This document shows, piece after piece, positions 16,764 to 25,095 of a stretch of DNA of 64,000 nucleotides. Each line of letters begins with the position of its first letter. The first letter of the stretch is position 1. Where the stretch lies: the NCBI RefSeq assembly GCF_000986865.1, contig NZ_LAVS01000011.1, positions 1 through 64,000 on the forward strand. The letters are read 5' to 3'. The notes beneath the pieces are model-generated. The model was not told the DNA's origin, ran no database searches, and was given only the letters and a program-made list of their open reading frames with translations. This stretch comes from Rheinheimera mesophila. GTDB taxonomy: Bacteria; Pseudomonadota; Gammaproteobacteria; Enterobacterales; Alteromonadaceae. Position numbers and translations under genes: made by a program.

Positions 16764-18095
16764 ATGGTTAGTGTAAAGGAGAAAATTGCTTACGGCCTCG
16801 GGGATACGGCAAGCAATATAGTGTTCCAAACCGTCATGTTGTTTCTGACGTTTTTTTATACCGACATCTACGGTATTTCGCCGGCTTTTGTCGGCACTAT
16901 GTTTTTGGCTGTACGTATCATCGACGCTGTGACCGATCCCATCATGGGCGCTATCGCTGACCGCACGCAAAGCAAATACGGCAAGTTCCGGCCTTATTTG
17001 CTGTGGTTTGCTTTGCCCTTTGGCCTGATCAGCGTACTGGCGTTTACCACACCGGATTTTGGCGAAGAAGGCAAAATGATTTACGCCTTTCTCACTTATA
17101 CCCTGCTGATGTTGGTCTACACCGCCATTAATATTCCTTATTGTGCTTTGGGCGCTGTGCTGACCGCCGATCCAAAAGAGCGGGTGTCGGTGCAGTCGTA
17201 CCGTTTTGTCTTTGCCATGTTGGGCGGTCTGATGGTGACGGCTTTAACTTTGCCTTTAGTGGAGTTTTTTGGTCAGGGCGACAGAGCCAAAGGCTACCAG
17301 TTGACCATTATGGCAATGAGCGCCTTAGGCGTGCTGATGTTTTTAGCCTGTTTTTATGGCACCAAAGAGCGTATCAACCCACCCAAAGAAGCCGTCAGTC
17401 AAAGCTACATGGATAACTTCCGTCAGTTGTGGAAAAACGATCAGTGGCGGGTGTTAGCGCTGGTAGCTTTGTGCCTGATGAGTGGTTATGTGCTGCGCAC
17501 AACCCTGGCGATTTATTATGTGAAGTATTATCTGGAAATGCCGGATAGCATCACCTTGTTTATCACCTTGGGTATGCTTGGCAGTATGGTCGGTTGTGTG
17601 ATAGCTCAGCCGCTGGCCAAGCGCTATTGCAAAGTAAAACTCTATATCGGTATTCAGATTTTGGCAGCCGTGCTTTGTGCCAGCAGCTATTTTGTCGCGG
17701 CGGACAATGTGACGCTGGCTATTGCCTTGTATGTGGTGTGGAATCTGGTGTTTAACACCGGTACTCCATTGCTGTGGGCCAAAATGGCGGACACAGTGGA
17801 TTATGGCCAATGGCGTACCGGCATTCGCACCACAGGTATGGTGTACTCCTCCATTATTTTCTTTATCAAAATGGGCATAGCAGTAGGCGGTGCTTTAGGT
17901 GGCTGGTTACTGGCTGGCATTGGCTATCAGGCTGATGTGACTCAAACCGAGGAGACCAAAGCTGGCTTGTTATTGGCTTTTAGTTTGTATCCGGCTATTG
18001 GTTCTTTGATTGTCGCTGTTGTGATGGGGGCTTATAAACTCAACACGCAAAAAGTTGATGAAATCACGCTGGAATTGAAGAGAGCTGCAGAGTAA
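16764..18095 (+). CDS. GPH-family glycoside:cation symporter
   Basis: A 443-residue inner-membrane carrier of the glycoside-pentoside-hexuronide family (MelB/XylP relatives). The N-terminus KEKIAYGLGDTASNIVFQ is diagnostic, as is the RIIDAVTDPIMGAIADRTQSK loop with the conserved aspartates of the cation site. About twelve hydrophobic helices are present. The gene directly follows GH1 beta-glucosidase and is probably co-transcribed with it, so it likely imports cellobiose or a related beta-glucoside with sodium or protons. The intervening 50 bases are A+T-rich with no operator. Confidence 0.9.
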   Translation: MVSVKEKIAYGLGDTASNIVFQTVMLFLTFFYTDIYGISPAFVGTMFLAVRIIDAVTDPIMGAIADRTQSKYGKFRPYLLWFALPFGLISVLAFTTPDFGEEGKMIYAFLTYTLLMLVYTAINIPYCALGAVLTADPKERVSVQSYRFVFAMLGGLMVTALTLPLVEFFGQGDRAKGYQLTIMAMSALGVLMFLACFYGTKERINPPKEAVSQSYMDNFRQLWKNDQWRVLALVALCLMSGYVLRTTLAIYYVKYYLEMPDSITLFITLGMLGSMVGCVIAQPLAKRYCKVKLYIGIQILAAVLCASSYFVAADNVTLAIALYVVWNLVFNTGTPLLWAKMADTVDYGQWRTGIRTTGMVYSSIIFFIKMGIAVGGALGGWLLAGIGYQADVTQTEETKAGLLLAFSLYPAIGSLIVAVVMGAYKLNTQKVDEITLELKRAAE

Positions 18096-18124
18096 AAGCT
18101 GATAGTATGAAGAACCTGCAGTGC

Positions 18125-18144
18125 AATTCAGTTTTTGCTGAATT
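18125..18144 (+). other. hairpin between symporter gene and lacI-type gene
   Basis: AATTCAG and CTGAATT form a 7-bp stem with a 6-base T-rich loop, extendable by a few imperfect pairs. It lacks a following T tract, so it could be a weak terminator or a 5' leader element of the regulator gene. Confidence 0.35.
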
Positions 18145-18194
18145 ACTCTGCGGTTTCTGATTTTCTTAGACTTAACAATAAGCGACAGCACTAT

Positions 18195-19193
18195 ATGGCG
18201 ACCATTTACGACGTTTCTCAGCTTGCGGGTGTATCTCTGGCGACCGTCTCCAGAGTGATGAATAAAAACACCAATGTCAGTGAAAAAACCAGACAAAAAG
18301 TATTGGCCGCTATGGCTGAATTAGGCTATCGGCCTAATACTTTTGCACAGTCTTTGGCGTCGAATTGTTCGAATAGTGTCGGAGTTTTAGTATCGCAACT
18401 GGATGGCCCCTATTACGGCCCTATGATGGCGGAAATTGAGGCGGCGCTGCGCGCTGATAACCGCCATGTCATTATTGCGGTCGGCCACAGTGATGCGGCT
18501 CAGGAAATCGATAGTGTGGAGTTTTTATTAAGTAAAGGTTGTGATGCGCTGATCCTCGATGTAGAAGCCGTATCAGACGACTATCTGATTAAACTCAGTC
18601 AAAGTTCCACTCCTATAGTGCTGATCAACAGATACATAGCCGAAATCAGTGACTGCTGTATTTATCTGAATAATGAACTGGGGGGATATCTGGCCACCCG
18701 GCATCTGATTGAGTTGGGACACCGCGATATTGCCTATATTTCCGGCCCGGCGAAAAAACACGACGCCACCGAGCGTCTTGAGGGCCATAAACGTGCTTTG
18801 GCAGAAGTGGGTGTGTCTTTTGATCCTGCTTTATTTTTTGAAGGCGATTATAAAGAAGACAGCGGTGTAGAGGGCATGCACTATCTGTTTGGTCAAGATA
18901 AAACATTTACCGCTGTGGTCTGTGCCAACGATCAGATGGTGTCCGGTGCTATTTCGGTCTGTCTGGAACGGGGCATGAGAATACCGCAAGACTTATCTTT
19001 TGTGGGTTACGACAATATTCCTTTTGCCCGTTATGTGTCACCTAAGCTGACTACAGTGAATAACCCTATTCATGAAATGGGTAAAATGGCTGCTTTGTGG
19101 TTACTGAAGCACCTGTATAAACACGATATTGAGGTGGAAAATGTGTTTGAACCTGAACTGGTGGTGCGAAATTCTGCAACTCGCTTAGGGTAA
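18195..19193 (+). CDS. LacI-family transcriptional regulator of the beta-glucoside locus
   Basis: A 332-residue repressor. The N-terminal helix-turn-helix ATIYDVSQLAGVSLATVSRVMN is followed by the hinge region and a periplasmic-binding-protein-like effector domain (GVLVSQLDGPYYGPMMAEIE, TAVVCANDQMVSGAI, VGYDNIPFARY). I chose ATG 18195 over an in-frame TTG 60 bases upstream because LacI family proteins begin at MATIYDV. It is the last gene of the locus. The palindromes at 7850, 7962 and 15306 have the TGWAAGCGNTTWCA form expected for this family, so it most likely represses the whole locus until a sugar binds. The inducer is unknown; glucose or cellobiose is plausible. Confidence 0.9.
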   Translation: MATIYDVSQLAGVSLATVSRVMNKNTNVSEKTRQKVLAAMAELGYRPNTFAQSLASNCSNSVGVLVSQLDGPYYGPMMAEIEAALRADNRHVIIAVGHSDAAQEIDSVEFLLSKGCDALILDVEAVSDDYLIKLSQSSTPIVLINRYIAEISDCCIYLNNELGGYLATRHLIELGHRDIAYISGPAKKHDATERLEGHKRALAEVGVSFDPALFFEGDYKEDSGVEGMHYLFGQDKTFTAVVCANDQMVSGAISVCLERGMRIPQDLSFVGYDNIPFARYVSPKLTTVNNPIHEMGKMAALWLLKHLYKHDIEVENVFEPELVVRNSATRLG

Positions 19194-19194
19194 A

Positions 19195-19221
19195 ACAGCC
19201 TCCGCCTGATACGGAGGCTGT
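19195..19221. terminator. terminator between lacI-type gene and DUF4198 gene
   Basis: ACAGCCTCCG and CGGAGGCTGT form a perfect 10-bp stem with a 7-base loop between two converging genes. On the minus strand the stem ends in TTTT, so it should terminate the DUF4198 operon. On the plus strand the T tract is missing. Confidence 0.75.
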
Positions 19222-19228
19222 GTCTAGC

Positions 19229-20032
19229 TTAAGGTAAAGCAGCTTCTAAAGTTAAAGTGAGGCCTTCACGGATTTGGTCGGCTAATTCAGATTCAGCTTT
19301 GGCTGAATAGGAAGCTTCAATTAAAAACACACCCGCTTCCACCGGAGTGTAAGTAAATTGGCCTGATGCATCTGTTGTATGTTGCACCCGTCCTGCTTCA
19401 TCACGGTAGCGTTCACCTTCGTAGGACACTTCCAGTTCTACACCAGCTTGCGCTTTACCATTGACTAAAAAGGTAAAAGTGACAGGCTCACCCGCCACTA
19501 TGTCCGCCGGATGGACTGAACTTTTAAACTCTAAACCTTGGTTTTTCAGTGCCAGCACTTCAGAGCTTGGTTTATTCACCGTGATAAAAGCCATTGAACG
19601 GCTGCGGCTTTGGCTGGTGACGACATCAGTGGCGTTGGCCGGTAATTCTTTCGCGCGGCTCTTTTTATCCGCCATCAGACGCTTACGTTCATCCCCTACT
19701 TTGTACATAGTGTTAAAACGCACAGGACCGCCTAATTCTAGTTTGTAGGTGCCTTCCGTATTTAACTGTGCATCAACCTGCGATTTACGTTTGCCCTGGT
19801 ATTTATGCTCAATCGCCTGCTTTTTACCGTCCGGTGTATACAAAGCGACGTTGTCGACGCCAATACCTTTGTCCGCTACAAAGGTCATATTGGCGGCGCT
19901 GATATCAGCCGATACCCAACTGCCTGTTTTTGACAAGACAAAGTGGCTGGGTACGACCCATAAGGTATGAGCGATAGCCGGAGCGCTGATAGCTGCTGCT
20001 ACCACGAATGACGCCAGAATAGATTTTTTCAT
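19229..20032 (-). CDS. DUF4198 domain protein, periplasmic
   Basis: A 267-residue exported protein: signal peptide of about 21 residues (ending PAIA), then HTLWVVPSHFVLSKTG, the usual start of DUF4198 proteins (related to the NikM/CbiK-type metal uptake accessory domain). The C-terminal third, with VTFTFLVNGKAQAGVELEVSYEG and GQFTYTPVEAGVFLIEASY, is an Ig-like fold segment. It is the last gene of a three-gene operon (PepSY protein, DUF2271, DUF4198) that accompanies Fur-regulated TonB receptors. A periplasmic role in handling iron or its chelate is inferred from context only. Confidence 0.82.
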   Translation of the reverse strand: MKKSILASFVVAAAISAPAIAHTLWVVPSHFVLSKTGSWVSADISAANMTFVADKGIGVDNVALYTPDGKKQAIEHKYQGKRKSQVDAQLNTEGTYKLELGGPVRFNTMYKVGDERKRLMADKKSRAKELPANATDVVTSQSRSRSMAFITVNKPSSEVLALKNQGLEFKSSVHPADIVAGEPVTFTFLVNGKAQAGVELEVSYEGERYRDEAGRVQHTTDASGQFTYTPVEAGVFLIEASYSAKAESELADQIREGLTLTLEAALP

Positions 20033-20036
20033 TGGA

Positions 20037-20531
20037 CTAGTTTCCCTGTACTGAACTAAGTTGAATTTTGCCCAGCTCTTTGCTGGCTTTTATGTCGATC
20101 TGAACGGAACTGCCGTCCCACTTAAATGCTTGTTTTGCCAGATTACGGCCGCCTTGTTCACGTGCTGCCTCCACAAAAACTACATAAGTACCCGCAGCGA
20201 CAGCTTTGCCTTGTTCGTCTTTGCCATCCCAACGCACTTTGTAACTGCCAGGCCCTTTGGTGGCGCCTGTTTTTGCATCCACCAGTTCAGGCTCGCTACG
20301 GCCGAGTTTGCGCCAGAAACGACGTAAGTCTTTAATCCAATCCGGTTTTTCTAACCAGGCTTCGATAAGACGGACGGGTTGCTGTTGCTCGTTTTCAATC
20401 CAAACCGCTACATAAGGCCTGTGGTAAGTGCCGGTCTCGATTTTTGGCAGTTCGATCTGGATCTCCAGTTGTTGTTGCGCCACAGCGGTACCGCAACACC
20501 ACAGCAACGCAGCGGCCAAATACTTGTACAT
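20037..20531 (-). CDS. DUF2271 domain protein, periplasmic
   Basis: A 164-residue exported protein with a signal peptide of about 18 residues (ending AVA). The body is typical of DUF2271: YHRPYVAVWIENEQQQPVR, then KPDWIKDLRRFWRK and YKVRWDGKDEQGKAVAAGTY. It may bind a ligand or flavin-related partner in the periplasm; its biochemical role is not established. It starts 31 bases after the PepSY gene's stop, and 4 bases separate its own stop from DUF4198, so the three are one operon. Confidence 0.85.
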   Translation of the reverse strand: MYKYLAAALLWCCGTAVAQQQLEIQIELPKIETGTYHRPYVAVWIENEQQQPVRLIEAWLEKPDWIKDLRRFWRKLGRSEPELVDAKTGATKGPGSYKVRWDGKDEQGKAVAAGTYVVFVEAAREQGGRNLAKQAFKWDGSSVQIDIKASKELGKIQLSSVQGN

Positions 20532-20561
20532 ACAATTCCCTCTAAGTGAAACAATCGATTG

Positions 20562-21170
20562 TTAGTGAAACGACGCTAGATAAGCGAATAAAGCCAACAC
20601 CACACCAGCGACTGCAGTGGCGTTGCCAAAATCTCTTCTGTTCGGCTGACGCCACAACAAATAAAAGCCCGATAAGGCAAATAACAGACAAACTACAGCA
20701 GTGATATCAATCAGCCATTTCCAGCTACTGCCAGCATAACGACCTTTATGTAAGTCGTTGGCCAGAGCCAGATAACCGCCAAATTCAGCATCTAACTCTG
20801 CAGTGCGCTCTGCTAAATCAATCACCACAGCGGTATAACCAGCGGGGCGTTTAAAATCGATTTCCAGCAGCTCGTCTTGCGGTGAAAAGTTCAGGCTGTA
20901 ACCACCTTGCAACTGCTGCTCCTGCTTTAACCAGTCGACATACAAAGCCAGTGCGGCTTGTTGTTGATCCTCAGGCAGAGTTAACAGATCCGGCAATTGT
21001 TCCGGCAGCTCCAACTGCAGTTGCTGACTGGTTTTGCCCAGGCTACTGCTCAGTTCAGGGTGGTTTAAGGTGATGCCTGTGATGGCAAAAAATAACAACA
21101 GCAACAACACCAACATAGCGCTGTAGGTATGTAACCAACGCATCCAACGAGCTAAAGCTGAACTCTTCAC
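20562..21170 (-). CDS. PepSY-associated transmembrane protein
   Basis: A 202-residue inner-membrane protein of the small PepSY_TM type, with one membrane helix near the N-terminus (LHTYSAMLVLLLLLFFAITG), a periplasmic PepSY-like region and two closing helices near the C-terminus. Such proteins accompany siderophore receptors and are thought to help reduce ferric chelates in the periplasm. I start at GTG 21170, giving VKSSALARWMRWLHTY, because AGGGGG lies 4 bases upstream. Longer in-frame starts up to 21224 would run into the Fur-box-like site at 21203-21217. It heads the operon and diverges from the TonB receptor. Confidence 0.82.
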   Translation of the reverse strand: MKSSALARWMRWLHTYSAMLVLLLLLFFAITGITLNHPELSSSLGKTSQQLQLELPEQLPDLLTLPEDQQQAALALYVDWLKQEQQLQGGYSLNFSPQDELLEIDFKRPAGYTAVVIDLAERTAELDAEFGGYLALANDLHKGRYAGSSWKWLIDITAVVCLLFALSGFYLLWRQPNRRDFGNATAVAGVVLALFAYLASFH

Positions 21171-21202
21171 AGTACCCCCTAAAAAACAGGTGTCCATGCT
21201 AC

Positions 21203-21217
21203 TGAGAATTGTTCTTA
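21203..21217 (-). promoter_or_regulatory. Fur-box-like site upstream of the PepSY operon
   Basis: TGAGAATTGTTCTTA matches the 7-1-7 Fur consensus TGATAATnATTATCA at about 10 of 14 positions. It lies 33 bases upstream of the PepSY gene start, in the expected promoter position for leftward transcription. Confidence 0.5.
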
Positions 21218-21291
21218 TTTGCAAGTTTTTCGCAAGGTGCTGATTTGGATTGTGATTATATCAATCTTCTTTTGAGGTGATGCCACGACTA

Positions 21292-21318
21292 TCGCAATTG
21301 CAAATAGTTCGCAATTGC
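21292..21318. repeat. tandem pair of the palindromic decamer TCGCAATTGC
   Basis: TCGCAATTGC occurs at 21292-21301 and again at 21309-21318, 17 bases apart, in the region between the two divergent iron-type genes. The GCAATTGC core is itself palindromic. Two helix-phased copies suggest a protein binding site, but I do not know the binder. Confidence 0.5.
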
Positions 21319-21332
21319 TCTTGATCTTCTAA

Positions 21333-21347
21333 TGAGAATCACTATCA
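21333..21347 (+). promoter_or_regulatory. Fur box upstream of the siderophore-type TonB receptor
   Basis: TGAGAATCACTATCA matches the 7-1-7 Fur consensus TGATAATnATTATCA at 12 of 14 positions, 92 bases before the receptor start. This supports iron repression of the receptor. Confidence 0.75.
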
Positions 21348-21439
21348 TTGTCGGCTAGCAAGATTTATTAACTTATCTTTACAAAACGGGCTCAGATTTA
21401 TCCAGGTTGGGATGAGCTACCCGGACCACAGGAGTGTTT

Positions 21440-23866
21440 ATGTTCAAATCCCGTCCAGCCAAACTTGTATTAGCCACTCAGCTCGCTTTAGGGCTGATAG
21501 CTACAGCGCAGGCAGAAGATGCCGCAGTGATTGCCGATCATCGGATTGAACGTATAGTCATCACGGCCTCTGGTTTTGAACAAAAACTGGTTGATGCTCC
21601 TGCCAGTATTTCGGTGATTACTGCCGAGGAACTTCGTACCCGGCCTTACACTACTTTGCTCGATGCTGTGCGGGATCTGGAAGGTGTGGATATAGGTGAA
21701 ACCCGCGACAAAACGGGTCAGGGGACTATTAGTATGCGGGGCATGGGCTCTGACTACACCCTGATTCTGGTGGATGGTAAACGTCAGAATAACCATGGCG
21801 ATATTTATCCAAACAACTTTGGTGGCAACCAGTTTGGTCATATGCCACCTTTGGATACAGTAGAACGCATTGAAGTGATACGTGGTCCTGCTTCAACTTT
21901 GTATGGTGCCGACGCTTTAGGTGGTGTGATCAATATCATCACTAAAAAAGTCACTACTGAGTGGGCTGGTTCAGTCAGTCATAGTCGCACAGCACAAACC
22001 GATGATAGCTTTGGTGAAGAGATCACCACTGACTTTAACCTGATGGGCCCGCTGATCCCCGGCGTGCTGGGCATGTCCATTCGTGGTAGCGAATACAACC
22101 GTATGGCATCTACTCCGAAATATGCTGATGTTGTGTATCCAAATGGTGAGGTGCGTAGTCGTTCGTTAGGTTTTGGTGCTGGTGGTAAAACAGTAGATAA
22201 CGACAGTACAGTGTTAGGCGCCCGTCTGAGCTGGACTCCGACAGAAAATCAGGCCATTTGGTTTGATATAGACAGTTCTAAGCAGGAATACGATAACAGT
22301 CCTGTGATTAACGATGATGGTAGCCGTGAGTACCCTGTAGGTACAGTGGATAATATCGACAGTATCTGGGCGGCAGGCAGTTTCTGTAGGGGCGCTACAG
22401 GCAATAATGCAAATGCCTGTACCAGCAATGGCGGTACCTGGACCCGTCGGGCTAACCCACAAGTCGGTTACAGTCCAACTCAGGAATTCAGCCGTGACAC
22501 CTGGTCATTAAGCCATGAAGGCAAATGGGAACTGGGCAACAGTTTTGTGTCGTTATCTTATGTGGACACGCAAAACCACGGCCGTACTTTACCTTTTACA
22601 TTAGCGGAACGGGCAGAGTTATTGACCATGATTGATGGCACTGGTGCCTATGCCGGATTGACGGTGGATGAGCGTAAAGCCATAGCAAAAGATACTTTCC
22701 TACCGCGTGACAAACGTAAAATGTCCAGTAATCAATATACGCTGGATGCCAAAATGGATATGCCCTTCGAATTGGCCGGCCAACACAAGGCTGTAGTGGG
22801 TACACAAGTGATCCGTGGTGAGCTGGAAGACGGTGTTTTTGGCATGGAAAGCGGCACTCCGGGTGGTGTGCAGGAACACAATATGTGGTCTGTGTTTGCG
22901 GAGGACACCTGGGATGCGACTGAGGCATTTGCCATCACTGCAGGTTTACGCCGCGACGACCATGAAATTTTTGGCAGCGAAATGAGTCCTCGTTTGTATG
23001 GGGTTTATACCTTAACAGAACAGTGGACTCTCAAAGGTGGTGTCAGTACTGGCTTTAAAACACCAAAAACCACCCAGTTGTATGATGGCGTCGTTGGTTT
23101 TGGTGGTCAGGGCACCTCCCCTATGTTTGGTAACCCGGATCTGCAGCCCGAAACCAGCACCTCGACTGAAATTGCGGCCTATTGGGAACACCCGGATCAC
23201 CACAACTTCAATATCACTATTTTTAATAACGAATTTGACGACAAAATTGCCTCCCAGCCTTGTGGTACTTCAACTGGCCTGGTATGCAGCAGCACGGGTC
23301 AATACGCTGATTTGGGCTACGCGACCAGCACTAAAACCGTCAATATCGACAGTGTGACTATCAAAGGTGCTGAAGTGGCAGGACGCTGGCAGATCATCGA
23401 CGACATCGCTTTCCGTGCCAACTACACCTACACCGACAGCGAACAAAAAAGTGGTGCCAATAAAGGCCAGCCGCTGACCAACACCGCTAAACATATGGCG
23501 AACCTGACGCTCGACTGGAATGCGACTGATGAATTAAAAGTATTCCTGACGTCCGAAATCCGGACTAACAGGTTCCGCTCATGGGACATTATTAAAAATG
23601 CTCCACTGCATTACAAAGCCTATGATGTGTATCATTTAGGCGCCAGTTATGCCGCCAGTGACGCTGTGACTTTTACAGCCCGGATCAATAACTTGTTTGA
23701 TCAGGATTTCACGACCTACGATTTAGAGTTTGCGGAATGTGATAGCGGCACTAGCTGTATTCTGGATGCAAATGGCGCAAACGGCTATCAGGCCAGCTAT
23801 GTTGACCATTTCAACAATAAAGACAAAGCCCGTAACTTATGGATGAGTGTGAACGTCAGTTTCTAA
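21440..23866 (+). CDS. TonB-dependent siderophore-type receptor
   Basis: An 808-residue outer-membrane receptor of the FepA/CirA kind. A signal peptide ending TAQA is followed by a TonB box region (RIERIVITASGFEQ), a plug (PASISVITAEELRTRPY, GQGTISMRGMGSDYTLILVDGKR, then VERIEVIRGPASTLYGADALGG) and a barrel that closes with NLWMSVNVSF. Start ATG 21440 is preferred over GTG 21434 because the GGAG ribosome site (21431-21434) is then correctly spaced. A strong Fur box lies upstream and a PepSY operon diverges from it, so a ferric siderophore, perhaps catecholate, is the likely ligand. A textbook terminator follows. Confidence 0.92.
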   Translation: MFKSRPAKLVLATQLALGLIATAQAEDAAVIADHRIERIVITASGFEQKLVDAPASISVITAEELRTRPYTTLLDAVRDLEGVDIGETRDKTGQGTISMRGMGSDYTLILVDGKRQNNHGDIYPNNFGGNQFGHMPPLDTVERIEVIRGPASTLYGADALGGVINIITKKVTTEWAGSVSHSRTAQTDDSFGEEITTDFNLMGPLIPGVLGMSIRGSEYNRMASTPKYADVVYPNGEVRSRSLGFGAGGKTVDNDSTVLGARLSWTPTENQAIWFDIDSSKQEYDNSPVINDDGSREYPVGTVDNIDSIWAAGSFCRGATGNNANACTSNGGTWTRRANPQVGYSPTQEFSRDTWSLSHEGKWELGNSFVSLSYVDTQNHGRTLPFTLAERAELLTMIDGTGAYAGLTVDERKAIAKDTFLPRDKRKMSSNQYTLDAKMDMPFELAGQHKAVVGTQVIRGELEDGVFGMESGTPGGVQEHNMWSVFAEDTWDATEAFAITAGLRRDDHEIFGSEMSPRLYGVYTLTEQWTLKGGVSTGFKTPKTTQLYDGVVGFGGQGTSPMFGNPDLQPETSTSTEIAAYWEHPDHHNFNITIFNNEFDDKIASQPCGTSTGLVCSSTGQYADLGYATSTKTVNIDSVTIKGAEVAGRWQIIDDIAFRANYTYTDSEQKSGANKGQPLTNTAKHMANLTLDWNATDELKVFLTSEIRTNRFRSWDIIKNAPLHYKAYDVYHLGASYAASDAVTFTARINNLFDQDFTTYDLEFAECDSGTSCILDANGANGYQASYVDHFNNKDKARNLWMSVNVSF

Positions 23867-23893
23867 GTCTGTTGTAACACCAGCCTGTGAATA

Positions 23894-23920
23894 AACCGCA
23901 GATCATTCTGCGGTTTTTTT
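23894..23920 (+). terminator. rho-independent terminator of the siderophore receptor gene
   Basis: AACCGCAGA and TCTGCGGTT form a perfect 9-bp stem with a TCAT loop, ending in a run of seven T residues. It lies 28 bases after the receptor stop codon. Confidence 0.92.
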
Positions 23921-24006
23921 ATCCCTCAGGCAGTGCTTTGGTTGCGCTAACAATGCTACATTGTTTGAAACATGAAGAGCTTTCCAATACTACTAAGGTG
24001 ACAAGG

Positions 24007-25005
24007 ATGCGACATAGTCTAGCGCTGCTTTTTTTAACCCCTGCTTTGGCTTTTGCCAATCCATCCCCTATTCCGGCCAATCCGGTCCAGCAACTAAAAC
24101 CAGAGTTAAGTCAGGTGATTGCCGCTGACGCTCAACTGGAGCTACTGGCAGAGGGTTTTCGTTGGGCTGAAGGTCCGGTGGCTGAGCCCAACACAGGGGA
24201 TATTTTGTTTTCCGATGTGCCTGACAATAAAGTCTGGCGCTGGAATGCAAAAGACGGTTTAACTTTGTACCTCAGCCCTTCAGGCCATACAGGTTTTGTC
24301 GATGAACCTTCGATTAAACAAGGTTCCAACGGTCTGATTTTTAACCAGAAAGGTCAACTGGTGCTGGCGCAACATGGCGACAGACGTTTAGCTGTTTTGA
24401 CGTCAGTCAACGCAACAGGGCCACAGTATCAAAGCCTGATCACTCACTATCAGGATAAGTTATTCAATAGTCCTAATGACGTGATACAGCACAGCAATGG
24501 CAGCTACCTCTTTACTGATCCGCCTTATGGCCTTAAAGACGCGGATGACTCCAGGCAAAAGCAGTTGGCTTTTAATGGCGTGTATTGGCTCAAAGGTGGC
24601 GATGTCACGCTGGTGACTGATCAACTCACCCGACCTAATGGTTTGGCGTTATCGCCAGATGAGCAGTGGCTCTATGTGGCCAATTCCGATCCACAGGCGG
24701 CGCAGTGGTGGAAGTATCCTTTGTCTGCGGATGGCTCGGTCGGTGCAGGACAGTTATTTTTTGACGCCACCGCCTGGGTGAACACTAAACCCGGTTTACC
24801 TGATGGTTTAAAGGTACTGCCTTCAGGCCATTTATTGGCAACGGGACCAGGGGGCGTGCTGGTGTTGAATGCCAAAGGCGAACATCTGGGCACTATTCAA
24901 ACTGGTGTAGCGGCAGCTAATGTGGCTTTGAGCCTGAACAAAGACTATTTGTATATCACAGCCTCCAGCTATTTATTGCGGATCAAGCTAAATACCGGGA
25001 CCTAA
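24007..25005 (+). CDS. SMP-30/gluconolactonase family protein, exported
   Basis: A 332-residue beta-propeller hydrolase of the SMP-30/gluconolactonase/LRE family, which hydrolyses sugar lactones with a bound divalent metal. The start ATG 24007 follows AAGG and opens a signal peptide (LALLFLTPALAFA). Family signatures are FRWAEGPVAEPNTGDILFSD with the metal-ligand glutamate, LFNSPNDVIQHSNGSYLFTDPPYG with the conserved asparagine and aspartate, and TRPNGLALSPDEQWLYVANSD. Location in the periplasm suggests a link with extracytoplasmic glucose oxidation, but no glucose dehydrogenase is encoded nearby. A longer reading frame from 23887 would overlap the preceding terminator and is rejected. Confidence 0.87.
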   Translation: MRHSLALLFLTPALAFANPSPIPANPVQQLKPELSQVIAADAQLELLAEGFRWAEGPVAEPNTGDILFSDVPDNKVWRWNAKDGLTLYLSPSGHTGFVDEPSIKQGSNGLIFNQKGQLVLAQHGDRRLAVLTSVNATGPQYQSLITHYQDKLFNSPNDVIQHSNGSYLFTDPPYGLKDADDSRQKQLAFNGVYWLKGGDVTLVTDQLTRPNGLALSPDEQWLYVANSDPQAAQWWKYPLSADGSVGAGQLFFDATAWVNTKPGLPDGLKVLPSGHLLATGPGGVLVLNAKGEHLGTIQTGVAAANVALSLNKDYLYITASSYLLRIKLNTGT

Positions 25006-25030
25006 ATAGCAGCCAGTGTATAGAAATGTA

Positions 25031-25055
25031 AAGCTGCTCAGAAACTCAGCAGCTT
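25031..25055 (+). terminator. hairpin after the SMP-30 gene
   Basis: AAGCTGCT and AGCAGCTT form a perfect 8-bp stem with a 9-base loop, 26 bases after the stop codon. There is no T tract, so termination is uncertain. Confidence 0.4.
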
Positions 25056-25095
25056 AAGGTTAAACTGCGGCCAGTCAACACCGGAGTACCAGGCC

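Noticed and set aside
21292-21318. Twin decamers as plasmid-type iterons
   Set aside because: Only two copies, no A+T-rich unwinding region with DnaA boxes and no Rep gene nearby; a regulator site is more likely.
23887-24006. Longer SMP-30-type protein starting at 23887
   Set aside because: It would be translated through the receptor's terminator stem; the ATG at 24007 opens a clean signal peptide after AAGG.
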